NCBI GenBank assembly: GCA_022497155.1
Contig: MU385818.1
Coordinates: forward strand, 1-16,525
From: Whalleya microplaca
Lineage: Eukaryota; Ascomycota; Sordariomycetes; Xylariales; Xylariaceae
Length of the DNA stretch: 16,525 bases
Reading direction: 5' to 3'
This document shows positions 1 through 11,282 of this stretch, piece after piece. Under the pieces are notes generated by a model. The model made no database searches, had not been told where the DNA came from, and was given only the letters and a program-made list of their open reading frames with translations. The position numbers and the translations under genes are program-made. How positions within the stretch are numbered: position 1 is the first letter of the stretch; each line of letters starts with the position of its first letter.

Positions 1-35
1 GCTGCGTGGACGCTAGCTGAAAAATCAGGGAGGAA
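1..35. other. Left flank, unassigned, not RIP-like
   Basis: These 35 bases precede the first LTR A copy. They have balanced base composition with several G and C residues, unlike the A+T-rich sequence inside the window. The last four bases (GGAA) do not match the four bases after LTR A copy 1 (ATAA), so no target-site duplication is visible. The stretch is too short to assign to a gene or element. Confidence 0.4.
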
Positions 36-355
36 TGTTATGGGGCAGGGGATTACGGGTATTGACAGCAGCTTAGGAGCCACTAGAAGCCCCCTGGAGC
101 CACGTCATAGGGCACTCCATAGGGCATTCCACAGGGCACTCCACAGGGTATCCACAGGGCATTCCACAGGGCAATTTACAGTGGATTACATACCTATATT
201 TAGCTGACCTTTTCCCTCACATCTCTTTCACTTTTTTACAATAGATATTACTAGATAGTCAGATAGTCACACACATACAGCTTTGGCAGCTAATATACAC
301 TCATTTTAACTTGATATCTCACTTTCGATTCACCCCGACACCCTGTCCCAAGACA
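36..355 (+). repeat. LTR A copy 1 (solo LTR, + orientation)
   Basis: This 320-bp repeat begins TGTTATGGGGCAGGGG and ends CCCTGTCCCAAGACA, the TG...CA ends of an LTR. It recurs inverted at 1455-1787 and directly at 16348-16525. It holds a 12-bp minisatellite (106-172), a TATA-like box (TATATTTA, about 195-202) and a C/T-rich stretch, a plausible U3-R-U5 layout. It keeps many CpA and TpG dinucleotides, so RIP has largely spared it. The sequence to its right is LINE ORF1, not an LTR-element interior, so it is a solo LTR. Unlike copy 2 it lacks a visible target duplication (GGAA versus ATAA), so recombination or a deletion may have affected its left edge. Confidence 0.8.
106..172 (+). repeat. 12-bp minisatellite in LTR A copy 1
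   Basis: Tandem units of the form CACTCCACAGGG / CATTCCACAGGG, with one 11-bp variant (TATCCACAGGG), give six AGGG-ending units. They lie upstream of the TATA-like box, where LTR enhancers usually sit. The same array has seven units in copy 2 and four in copy 3. Confidence 0.85.
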
Positions 356-1454
356 ATAATAACTTTTTATCCTTTTTATTATATAAATATTACGACATTT
401 CTGATTTTTCGCGCGCGCGTTATACCGTTTTTTGCTAAAACGGCACGTAAATTTAAGCGCGCGGCTATTTATAATTTAAAGGCGATAACGATATTTAACC
501 TATTTAAAGGCGTTAAAAAAAACGCCGAGCGAAATTTTTAGCTAGTTTTATAAAAAAATAGCTTAATTAAAACGAGATATAATATATTATTTAACGCGAC
601 ATTTTTATTAAAATAACTAAAACTATTAATATAACTTTCGATAAATATTAGACCGATTTTTACTATAAATAAGCGGACCAAGTTTATATAATTATTTATA
701 TTGCTTTATAAGATATACTAAACGATATATATACCCTTTTTCTAATACCCGTTAAATCCGATAAAAAAAAAATAAAAGAAATAATAAAGCGAATAATTAA
801 TAAGACGTCCCGACTGATAATTATACTCCCGGTATATTTCCTATAGTAAGAAAAAATAAAAAAGACGCCTAACGATATACCGTAAGTAAAGACTTAATAA
901 ATTAGTCCCGTAAAACTTTTAATAAAACTTACGTAATAATTACGGCTAATATTATCCCGATTAATCCCAATTTTAACTTACGGGAAAAATAGTAAATAAT
1001 TTAACCACAAAAGCATAAAAGCTAAAAAAAGGCACTATTTTTAAACTTGCTATATTTATTACCGGCAAATCGACTAAAATAGGCTAAAAAAAACCTAACT
1101 AAAAGTTTTTTTTATATATACCGGAAGATTATTAATAAAAAAAGCTAATTTTTGCGGAATTTAAAGTTAGTTTTACGGAATATATAAGACTTATATTTTT
1201 TAATATACGCGAAATTTAGGTAGTTTATTTTAAATAAGTTATTAAATTTAAAAATAACGAAATTAAAACCCGACTTTTAGTATTTTAGCTTTTGCTAAAA
1301 AAAAAGGGAAATAAAATCGAGAAAATAATTAAATAGGTTATTTATATTATACCCGGCATTTTTCGGGAGTTTTATATATATAATAAAGTTAAATTTACCG
1401 ATATTATTATAGCCTAAAAAGTTACGTCGGCTATAAAAAAAGAGCCGATTATAT
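356..1454 (+). pseudogene. LINE ORF1 (gag-like), 5' part, RIP-degraded
   Basis: Reading frame 2 can be followed through the whole segment if TAA/TAG are taken as former CAA, CAG or TGG; TGA is rare. The only open stretch, up to 541, is basic (for example FKGVKKNAERNF), and the rest is Lys/Arg-rich with short runs such as TEYIRLIFFNIREI. No domain is diagnostic here. The call as ORF1 rests on position upstream of ORF2 and on the frame continuing in phase into the Cys/His-rich segment at 13442-13600 once the insertions are removed. In the LINE, ORF1 would make an RNA-binding protein of the ribonucleoprotein particle. The natural start codon is not identifiable. An ATG at 311 lies in LTR A and is fortuitous. 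Confidence 0.5.
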
Positions 1455-1787
1455 TGTCTTGGGACAGGGTGTTAGGGTGAAACGAAAGTGAGATATCAAG
1501 TCAAAAATAAGTGTATATAATAGCTGCCAGAGCTGTGTGTGACTATCTAGTGATATCTGGTATTGTCTGTTGTTAAAAAAGTGAAGGAGATGTGAGGGAA
1601 AAGGTCAGCTATATATAAGTATGTGATCCACTGTAAAATGCCCTGTGGAGTGCCCTGTGGATACCCTGTGGAGTGCCCTGTAGATACCCTGTGGAGTGCC
1701 CTGTGGAGTGCCCTGTGACGTGGCTCCAGGGGGCTTTTAGTGGCTCCTAAGCTGCTGTTAATACCCGTAATCCCCTGCCCCATTACA
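1455..1787 (-). repeat. LTR A copy 2 (solo LTR, inverted)
   Basis: This 333-bp inverted copy of LTR A begins TGTCTTGGGACAGGGTGT and ends CCCCTGCCCCATTACA on the + strand. It is 13 bp longer than copy 1, mainly because it has one more 12-bp unit. ATAT lies immediately before it (1451-1454) and after it (1788-1791), a 4-bp target-site duplication, so it is a solo LTR inserted in LINE ORF1. Relative to copies 1 and 3 it shows a few G-to-A changes (in its own orientation ATTGAC is ATTAAC and AGAAGC is AAAAGC), which suggests mild RIP. An open frame on the minus strand inside it (1547-1783) only translates the minisatellite. Confidence 0.85.
1640..1717 (-). repeat. 12-bp minisatellite in LTR A copy 2
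   Basis: Seven CCCTGTGG-type units, mostly CCCTGTGGAGTG with 11-bp CCCTGTGGATA variants, form the reverse complement of the array in copies 1 and 3. This is the largest of the three arrays in the window. Most units still contain TpG and CpA, so the array has escaped heavy RIP. Confidence 0.85.
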
Positions 1788-1793
1788 ATATAT

Positions 1794-2021
1794 TGTTATG
1801 GGGTTAGTGTGCCGTGGCACATATATATCGCTTGTCTTTTTCTTTTACTTTTAGATAAAACATATATAGCTTAGATAGCCTTGTCGCTAAGAATAGAGAT
1901 ATTTTTCCTTTCGATTAATCGCCGTTATAAATGACTTTTTTATTTTCGTCGCTTTAATTACCTCCAATTAACTAAGTTATAAAGTGGCACTTTTTTTACC
2001 CTAATACTTTGTCCTAAGACA
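1794..2021 (+). repeat. 5' LTR of element B
   Basis: This aligns without gaps to 13069-13296. I count about 34 differences over 228 bp, all transitions, with this copy usually carrying the T or A state, so RIP has hit it harder than the 3' LTR. Its first ten bases (TGTTATGGGG) equal those of LTR A copy 1. Its RIP-decayed end, CTTTGTCCTAAGACA, corresponds to CCCTGTCCCAAGACA in the 3' LTR and in LTR A. Confidence 0.92.
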
Positions 2022-2607
2022 TTTAGCTTACCCCCGGATAGGCTTTAATTTCTTTACCTTTTTAATTAATCGAAAAGAACAGTCCAAATAAAGGTAGCAG
2101 TAAAATAGGACTAAAAGAAAAAGACTTTAATAAAACCCCTAAAACTATTAAACTAACCGAACCTATGAAAAAAAAGCACTAACTAAAAAAAAGAACTGAC
2201 GGTAAATAATTATCTAAAATAAAAAAGTAATGTTAAAAATAAATAAATTAATAAAGAGATTTATAAAAAACCTATAGTATATATTAATAAACTAGTAATA
2301 TAAAGATATAAAGATATAAAAAATATAAAGTATAAGAAATACGAAAATATAATAATACAAAAATATAAAAAAGCATAAGTTTTAATAAAATAAGTTAAAT
2401 ACGAGAAAATTAGTAGCACGAAAGATTAGGAAAGATTAGAAAATTATAAAATATATAGTAAATAATATACGAAAATGTGTTACAGTTTAAACCTATAGGA
2501 TGGACTAAAGTGAAATTTAAGTGACGAAAATAATATCTAAGCTTTTAATTAGCTTATAGGTAGTTTTATTACGCGATTAATTAATTAATGTAATACGATA
2601 GCCAGGT
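2022..2607 (+). other. Leader of element B between 5' LTR and gag
   Basis: No gene is recognisable. A primer-binding site should start within a few bases of the LTR. The sequence TTTAGCTTACCCCCGGAT follows directly, and if its TAG was once TGG (a RIP change) it could pair with a tRNA 3' end, but I cannot name the tRNA. The rest is A+T-rich, with irregular runs of ATATAAAG-like units at about 2280-2350 that look like composition rather than a designed repeat. Confidence 0.45.
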
Positions 2608-5600
2608 TGGCGATTTGTTATCGAGATTTTTTTTAAAAGTTTTTTAATTTTTAAAATTATTATTGACGTCCTAAGGGATAGTTGCAATTTTATATTTAAA
2701 ATATTACAGGATTATAACTTAATACGATTAAAAAAAATAGATTACATTCCCCTAAAATTAAGTATAACTAAAGAATTAAAATAACTAGATAATAAAATAT
2801 TTTAAATTATATTAGATATAGCTAAAAAAAAATTCCTCCGACTAACCGACAGTTAAAAGATTATTAACCCTACTATTAATTAAGGGCATTAGCAAAATAA
2901 GAAAGACTCGGTATTATATAGTTAGAATATTTAATTAGAAATAATTGGCTAAAAGACTTTATCTTTTAATATAATAAAAGACGTATAAGTCGATAAAAAG
3001 CTTACGGATTAAAATATAGCTTCCGATTAAAAGCGATTTACTATAACCGGAAAAACTAGGTTTATAGTAACGGCTGCGTTACTAGACTTTCGGAGCTATT
3101 TATAGCTTTTATTTAATGGGAATAATATTATAGATTAAATCGAAAATATAATATATATATTCGATAGATACGGTTTGGAAGATGATATTAAAATTAGGGA
3201 AATGCTGTATTAAATAGATAATTAGATTAATAAGCGACGGATCGAAATTTTATTAAAAAATATTACTATTTAGAAAAAAGTAAAGGCAGTTTTAAAGCGA
3301 TATTTTAAAATTGGTGACCTAAAGCAAATAAAGACTTTTATAAAACGGTTAAAAGACCTAGAAGGAGGTAATAGACTATTTAGACCGATAGAAATTTATT
3401 ATTATATTTTAGATTATTCGGTTCGGGTAAAGGACGTCCGGAAATAAGGGAAGATTAAAGAATAAGACGCTATTTTTGTTAATGATTTATAGCAGAAGAT
3501 CGATTAGAAGGTTATTAAATGGATTATATAGTCTTGTTTGAAATTATATAACGAGTTTTTCGAATTAGATTATAAAAAAGCCTAAAATGTTATATATATA
3601 TAGGCGGATATTATAGTCGGCCTAATAAATTATAATAGCCGCAATATCTGACGGGTTTCGCCCGATCGATAGTATAAGGATAAATCGGTTAATTATTAAC
3701 GTTCGGTTCGGTTCCGCTTATTACTAATAAGCCCGGAGTAGCCTAAGGTTATTTTAAAGAGAGAGATTTTATTTTTTTAGCTAAACAAAATAAAGGACTT
3801 AATTAAATTTATAAAATAAATGTTTATTATATAGTTTAAAGCTAACGAAAATTTTATTATATTTATAAAGAAATTTTAATTAATATTACTAAAGTTAAAA
3901 TATTATACCCTATAAGGAGAAACTTCTGCCTAGCAAAATATTTAAAGACGTAAAGTAAGGGATATATCTTTTAATATTTATCGCGCCGGGTTTTTAAATA
4001 GAAAAAGAGGATATAAAGGGTATAATAGCCGATAAGATTAGAATAGTCGATATATATTATAACCGATATTATTTTAAGGGTATAATTAAGATACCTGTTT
4101 TTTTTGCGGAGAATTAAGTTACTTTTTTATTATCTATTTCTTAATAGCGTTATTAAGTCGCGATAATATAATATAATATAATAATTAACTTAAGGGATAT
4201 TTTATCGGGGGTTTTTAAGTTACTCCCGAGATTAGGAATATCTTATTTTTTGGGTATATAATTACCGAAGGCAAAATAAATAAAGAAGGTATTATTTAGG
4301 CTTATTTATAATTTCTATATAAAATAAGGGTATGCGGTACTTAAATTCGGAAATTAACTTATTACTACCTCTATAAATATAGTAAGATCGAAAAAGATAT
4401 AAAGTTTAAATAAAACTATAATTTTATTCGATTAACGGCTAATTTATAAAATTATAACCCGGAAACGATATTAGTTATAGATTTAAAAGTTAATAGTATT
4501 AGAATAAAAGGCTTAAAAGGTAACATTTTTTACAAATTTATAAATCTATAAGATTATTTCTAAAAGGAGCTAATTATTAATAAAAGCGGGAATCCTGTAT
4601 ATAAAGTAGTAATTAAGCTGTTTTAATATAAAGGTAAGGATAAAATTAACGTTTTAGTATTAAAGAGGCATAAAAATATGGACGGTAGTATATTCGTGAA
4701 AAGGACAATCGATAAAGTATTATTAAAGCTAAACCTTCTATTTTTAACGGTTTTAAAAACGCCGAAATAGACTTAGGCTAATAAGCTAAAAAATATTATA
4801 TCTGATTAATTAGCCTTAGCTTTAATTTCGGAATACTAGAAGAAAAAGATTTCTGAGAATGCGGCGAAAAGATTTAAAGTCTTATAAAATAATTTAATTA
4901 AATATTATACGGGGTTTAGTAAGGTATTATTCTAATATTTATTCGATAGAGCGGGTAAAATAGGTCGAAAGTTTTATAAGATAATTTATGTCTTTTTAGC
5001 CGAAATAATTAATTAGTAGCAATAAGAATAATAATTTTAGTTTAATTTTATACTAAGTATATTATAGCTAATTTTTACGCCTAATAAATTTTAGGATAGC
5101 TTTATAAATATATCGATTAATAATATATTTATAATATTTAATAATGTTGCCCAGATTATTATAGCATTTCTGCCGGTGTTTATTCGAGATATTGGAATAT
5201 ATATCCGATTATTACCCCGATTGACTATAAGGATTAGTTTTAAAGGATATAAGGATTTAATTACTATAGTTATTAATACGGGTGCCCAGTTAAGTATTAT
5301 TATATAATTATATATTTTTAAGTACTAAATACTTATGCGAAAAATTAGGATTACGTAGTCCGGCTTTAATATATTAGTAGATAATAGAATTAGGAGCTTT
5401 GGCCTAATCGAAAGACTTATATAGTTAGTAAATTATAGCTTGCCGCTACCGATTTATGTGGTTAGAAATTTTAAGGCCGTATTCCCGTTATTTTTCGGCT
5501 TTAATTTTATTTTTTAATCGCGTATAATAATTTATCCTAAAGAAGGTTTATTAATGGCTTCGATATTTTTCGGAAGTGTTAGGATTATAATATTTTTTAT

Positions 5601-5655
5601 ATACGATAAGCTAGCTAAGCGAATTCTAGCCGATATTATTAATTTTTCGGAAAAC
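2608..5655 (+). pseudogene. gag: Element B gag-protease, RIP-degraded
   Basis: Frame 1 can be read through RIP stops. The capsid-like part contains FDRYGLEDDIKIREML (about 3160-3210), resembling retrotransposon gag domains. The nucleocapsid zinc knuckle is at 4096-4137: C-X2-C-X4-H-X4-C, with the His and last Cys now Tyr (TAC, TAT), exactly what RIP of CAC and TGT gives. The aspartic protease is at about 5220-5450, with core VINTGAQLSII at 5269-5301; the N was Asp (GAC to AAT). Between knuckle and protease lie about 350 codons with no recognised domain (see findings). Gag would form the virus-like particle and the protease would mature the polyprotein. The start is approximate; no reliable ATG survives. 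The frame is lost soon after 5655, and pol continues in frame 3. Confidence 0.8.
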
Positions 5656-5699
5656 TAATGACTGCCGATATTAGGGGCTAGGTTAATAGTAAATAAAGG

Positions 5700-8600
5700 C
5701 TTTAAAATATTACGGTAATAATAAACCTAGTAAAACTTGGAAATGTGGTTTAAAATGACTTAAGTTTAGGATAGGTCGGTAAACGGATAGAAATTGCTAT
5801 TAATAAAATGCTTTAAGATAGCGATTAAATATAAGTCTCGCTATTTAATAATTATTTATTAGGCTTATTACGGGAAATTATTAGAAAAGAATTTAAATAG
5901 GTAATACGGCGTCTAATATTATATTGTAAAAAAATGTTACGGAAAAACGAGATTAAGCTATATATAATATATAAACTAAAGGCACAAAAAGTTTATTTAA
6001 TCGATAATGCCGAATCGAATGGTATAATTTTTTTAGGGTCGATTAATTAGAAGCAAGCAATATTATAAAATATAGAGCTAAATTTCGAACCCTAAAATAT
6101 ATTTAAAATAAATAAAAAATATAAGGGTATTATTTTGCGTTTCGCTTTCGCGTTACAAAATATTAAATTAATAAAAAAACGTCTGAATATTATTAAAATA
6201 AAGCTGCTAAATATAAAACTTATAAATTAAAAGAAAGTAATATTAATCGAGATTTTTTATTAACGAGAAATAACACTAGCCTAAAACTTTATAAAAATCG
6301 GCCGAATTAGGAAAAAAGTGTTTTTTTTATATAAGATTAAAATAATATTATATAATATATAGTAAGTCAGATTAATTTTTATTTTAGCGCTACTAAAAAT
6401 ACAGGTTTTAAATATTTTACGGAATCGGCTTAAAAATAAAATATTAAAAAAATCCTATACCCTATATTATAATATTTAGTTTATAGTTAAAAAAAAGAAT
6501 AAAAACTTTCGGTTAATTAATTTAGCGATAAAACTAAATATTATATAAATATAAAATGTTTTTCTTTCGAGCAATTGTAACAAATTTGCGGAGGAATTTA
6601 CTATATAAGTAATAATTTTTATGGTAGATTTTTTTTTAAGATATAATTAAATATTATTATTTATATTTAGTAGAAATTATATTATATTTTCGATACCGAT
6701 CGGGTTTTTCCGGATAACAATTTTGCTATAAGGAGGGACTAATTCGGTAGTATAGTTTTTACGTATTATTACCCGGATTTTATTCGACTTTATACCCGAT
6801 AAGTGCGAGCTATTTTTCGATAATGTTGGTATTAAAGGGCTAAAAATAAGATATAATAATTAAAAAATTATATTAGAAATAAAATGATTTGTTTATAAGT
6901 ATTTGAAGAATATTAATAATATTTTATTTAATTTTAAACTAACGGGAGTTATAGCTAGTGCAGAAAAAAGCGATTGGTATAAAAATGTTGCCGTTATTAT
7001 TAGCTATTTGTGCGGTATTAATAATCGTTTTTTTAATTAAGCTAAGGTTATTAAAATTACGGAATGGTTATTTTATAGTAATGTTTCTAAAGTGCGGGCA
7101 TTTTTAAGAGTTATAATTTATTATTATATATAGATCGTATATTATGCGTTAATTATTTTATTACTAATAAAATTTTTCCGGAAAAACGTAAATTAGGAAT
7201 AGGGAATAAAGTAATAATAAGTTATAAATAGATTTAAGATAGTATTAATTAATATATTTTATTTAATTACGCTCGATTATATAAATAGATATATTATTTA
7301 GTTTAAAATTAATACGTTAGGTATAAGATAGGGGTATATATTGGGATAAGAAATTAATAGATACGTTTAATTTACAAGATTTAAATCTGGTGTATAGAAA
7401 GGGCTAGAACTTAATTACGATATTATAAAACGAGAATGTCTCGGGGTAGTTAAATCTTTTCGACAATTGCGAAATTATTTTTATAATACGAGATTTGTTT
7501 TTAAAACTGATGCTAAAATTTTAATTGTTTAATTAAATAATGGATTTTTTAGTTTATTTGGCGCGGCATTAACCCGGTAAATAGCTTTTATTAAAATGTT
7601 TAATTTCGAAATAAGGCATATTTTTGGGAAATAATATTAAGTAGCGGATAGTTTATTATATAAATTATTAGGGCCGTCCGATAAACTAAATAATTAATGG
7701 GAGGGAAAAGTCGACGATTTTATTAATATTTAGCTTAATATCTTTATAGCAAAAATATTTCGATTAGATAAATTAATATAAGAAGTACCGGAATTCTTTT
7801 TATTATCTGTTATTTTATATTTACTAAAAAACTGGTTTAAGGCTTCCTAAGAGATTGTAATATATTTTAATATTTTAAAGCTACTTAATCGATTAAAAAG
7901 TTTTAATATAACGAGATAATATTATACGAAAGTAAATTTCCGGAATAAGGCTATTAAATATGTGATTTAAGAGGGAATTTTATGGCGGAAACCTTATAAG
8001 AAATATGGCTAACGGCGTATCGTTAATAATATTAATTAACGAAAGTGTATTATTAGGGATTGTTATTCGAAAGTTAAAACGTATCGAAAATAAGAATCGA
8101 CTTATAATAAAATAGTTGAGTTTTATTACTAAAAAAGGATATATTAGGAAATCTAAATTGCTATTAAATATTGCCTAAAATATTAGCCCTTTACGGATAG
8201 ACGATTTAAAAATTAAGGACTTTTTTTAACGCTAGGATAGTTACTAATTATTTGGATTATTAATATTTAATTTTTTCCGAATAATAATAGATATTCGGCT
8301 ATTATTAAAGTAAGGGATAAGTTATTAAGGTGGCTTAAAGCTAAAGCATTAAGAAATGTTATAACAACTAAGGTATAGAAGTTTTTTTAAGACTATATTT
8401 ATATTAATTATAGTATTTTTATAATGATTAAATATAATAAAAGCTTAAAAAATAAAGTAAAAATAACTAAAGGTATTATATAGCTGGGTATTAAAATATA
8501 AGTCGGACCTATATATTACTTTTAGATATAAGAATAAATAAAAATAAGCTATCGACCGATTATAAGATCTTTTATATATATAACGGAAAAAATTAGTAAA

Positions 8601-9179
8601 TTATAAGTTAAAAAGCTTAAAGCTATATTTTAGACTAATCGAACGTTTATATAAAAATATAAATTTATATTATATAAATTAGTTTATAATAAAAAATTTA
8701 TTATACCGATTAAAATAGTTTTATTATTTTAGCAGGTCTTTAATTAGTCGGATATTTGTAGTAGGGAAGACTTTATTACTAAAAAAGTAAAGATATTTAA
8801 ATAATAAGATAAGGATGTCGCGAAAATAGTATAGATTTTGATAAAAAAACGAAAAAAAATGGCGGAACGAAATAATCGATAACACTTTTTAAAGAGACGG
8901 TTAGAATTATTAAAATAAGATAATTTAGTTTTATTTTATAATATAATACGGGATATTGATATATTTAAAAATAAGAAGCTAAAATATAAGTAGACTAGGC
9001 CTTATCGAATTGTGAAAGAATAAAGATAGAATAAGTTTTTCCTTAAAAAATTGGACGGGGTGATATTATAAGGAGTATTTTCTTTTAATCGGCTAAAAGG
9101 ATTTATTTAAGATATAAAAGGGTATTAGGAACTTAGCAAGCCTTATAATAACTATTAGTTAGGTAGTTATAGTGGAGTA
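5700..9179 (+). pseudogene. pol: Element B pol: RT, RNase H, integrase; RIP-degraded
   Basis: Frame 3 reads through RIP stops. RT spans about 6440-6900: MVDFFLRYN at 6621 is the first catalytic Asp region (VDxFSGY), GGTNSVV is the QGATNS block, and LFFDNVGIKG holds the catalytic pair at 6819-6824 (second D now N). RNase H spans about 7310-7680, with NYDIIKRECLGVVKSF, FKTDAKILI (7500) and FNFEIRHIFGK...VADSL, close to fungal Gypsy RNase H. Integrase spans about 7970-9115: a decayed His/Cys zinc module (…KYCLKY near 8170), first Asp at 8262 (now Asn), and NKSLKNK at 8436 equal to DGGPENK after G-to-A/C-to-T change. The C-terminal block RPYRIVKE...LDGVILQGVFSFNRLKGF ends near 9114. No chromodomain is recognisable. 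These enzymes copy the RNA and insert the cDNA. Confidence 0.88.
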
Positions 9180-11282
9180 AGGGATAATTATAAAGACGCT
9201 AAACTAGTAGATAATAATACGGTATATTAAAATAAGAATATATAAAAAGGCTTAGTAACTTATAGCTAAACTAAAAAAGTCGAGCCTAATAAAGATTAGA
9301 GAATTATAGGAAATAAAATACTTAAAGGAATAGTTAAAATTAGACTATTTAGGATACTATTAGCGGAGCGAGAAATTTATAATCGAGTGTTAGAGAAATA
9401 GTATTAATAGATTAGATTATTTTTCTTTACGTTTTATATAGATTAATATTTTATAGGAATAAGGTCTTATAAGGTTACGGTAAATATAAAGAAATAATAA
9501 GGGAAAAGAAGCTTAAATTAAAGAATATAGACGTAAATTTTAGTATATAACTAATTAATTAAATAAAAGAAACTATTACGAGCTATAAATAAAGCTGCTT
9601 ATAACTTTGGCAAAAAAAAATAGATTTTTCTGGTAATTTAGCCCAGATATATATTACTTATAAAACGACTTATTAAAGTAGAATTGTCGTAATTAATATC
9701 GCTATTAAAAAAAGAATCTTTTAATCGATAAGCTCGTAAATATATATATTTTTTATTCCGGAATAAATATTTGTTTGCTTAAATACCGATTATATAATTC
9801 TTATACGAACCTTTAAACCAGCTTTTTATTAATCGATATTTATAAAATAGCTATATTTTATTATAACGCCTATTTTTAAAACTAACGAACCGATTTTTAT
9901 AGAGCCGGTAAGGGATTTTATTATAGGTATTATATTTTTAAATAAAAACTTTAAATTATATATAGTAATTTTCGATTAAGCGAAACATTAAGTTATTAAT
10001 AGGGTTAGCTTCGTAAATTTTAATAAAGAAAGGATGTTATTAATCGAAAGGGTGTTTTGTTACTTTAAAATATTTAATATATTTTAGGGCAGGCTTTTAT
10101 ATTTAATTTTTACGATAGAATTTCGAGGCCGTAAATTCCTAAGTATAATACCGATTTTTTTTAGGATTATTAAGAAATCTAATTTCTATTAGTCGAATTA
10201 TTTTATATTAATTAGTAAAAGTTATATACGTTAGATAGGAAAGAGACTTATCCGGATAAATTTATTTATTATATTAGCCTTTAAAAGGTAGCGGCTTATA
10301 TTATTTTTTTAAAATAGAAATAACTTATTCTTATTAGTCTTTAAATTAAAGCGACTAAATTTAATACTAAAATAGGAATTAGGGACGTAATTAACGTTTT
10401 TTACTATCAAGTTAAAAGTTCTCGATTGCTTAAGAACGGCAAATTTAGAACGCGAAAGAAGCTTAACGCTAGGGTATAAATCGATAGGAAAAAAAAAATA
10501 ACGAAAGTTCCTAGTTATTTGTATAGCCGATTTACTTATTTTAAAAGGGAAGCGATAATAAAATAAAGCGGGATAAGGAAGTTAAGAAAGAAAATTACGA
10601 AAATTAAGGTTATTTTAATAAAATTTAACTCGATTAAATAGCGGGGATTTAGTACCGGCTTTACAAGTTTTAAAAAAAGGATTACTGATGCGCGTTTCGT
10701 CTTAAATATTTATTAGATTTTAACAAATTATTATAACCCGATAAAAATATTTAAGGTTATTTAGCTTTCAATTAACGCTATTATAATAAGGGATTTAACT
10801 CTTAGATATAAAACCTTTTATAAAGGAAAGGGGAATAAATAACTTACGTAAAAACTTAATAAAAGGAGTTTCTTTTTTTCCTTTCTGTCTCTTATATAAT
10901 AACAAGCCTTATAATATAACTACGAATAATTAATTAAGTAAATATTATAAAGCGAAAATAAAGGACATATAGTTAAGTTAGTAGTTATTAAAAGGAAAAG
11001 AGGGTATAAAATATAAGGATAAAATAAATGGAGGGTATAATAAGTAGCCTGGAAAGCGTATTAAAGCTAAATCGAGCAAGCCGACTTTTAAAATCAGTAA
11101 TAACAACCTAGATATCTTATTATATTTAATATTTAGCTTATTATAAGTTTAGATAATTAATTAAAAATAGGAAGGATTTCCTAACTTACTTTTATTTATT
11201 ATAAATTAAAACCTAACGTAAAAAAGTTTTCTTTATATTAATTTATTAATAATTTTTACTTAACTATCTATTAACCTTTTGC
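9180..11282 (+). other. Element B, unexplained region after pol, part 1
   Basis: About 2.1 kb follows the usual end of pol. Stop counts do not single out a frame. Frame 1 from about 10080 to 11160 gives the most protein-like text, for example ILGQAFIFNFYDRISRP (10081), YTLDRKETYPDKFIYY (about 10230), ARFVLNIY and KWRV..VAWKAY (about 11030), all without TGA. Frame 2 is equally open at 9690-10300 (RTFKPAFY, NEPIFIEPVRDF), so a frame change near 10300 is possible. I recognise no domain: no second RT, transposase DDE or envelope-like membrane pattern. It could be an extra ORF of the element, a captured host fragment, or an older nested insertion whose ends have decayed. Confidence 0.35.

Noticed and set aside
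106..172. CRISPR-like array
   Set aside because: Units of 11-12 bp are contiguous with no spacers, and the setting is a fungal LTR.
311..541. Open reading frame of 76 codons on the plus strand as a gene
   Set aside because: Its ATG and first 15 codons are the end of LTR A copy 1 and the rest is LINE ORF1. It is a chimera ended by a RIP-type TAG, not a host gene.
1547..1783. Open reading frame of 78 codons on the minus strand
   Set aside because: It lies wholly within LTR A copy 2. Its His/Arg/Gly-rich text is a translation of the 12-bp minisatellite, and it has no coding support.
36..1787. A 1.75-kb DNA transposon with 320-bp terminal inverted repeats
   Set aside because: Copy 2 has its own ATAT duplication, a third copy lies at 16348 in direct orientation, the ends are LTR-like, and the interior is in frame with LINE ORF1 beyond element B.
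9690..10300. Frame 2 reading (RTFKPAFY, NEPIFIEPVRDF) as a distinct gene
   Set aside because: Frame 1 over the same bases is comparably readable and joins the better downstream frame. Stop density cannot separate them, so it is mentioned only as an alternative.
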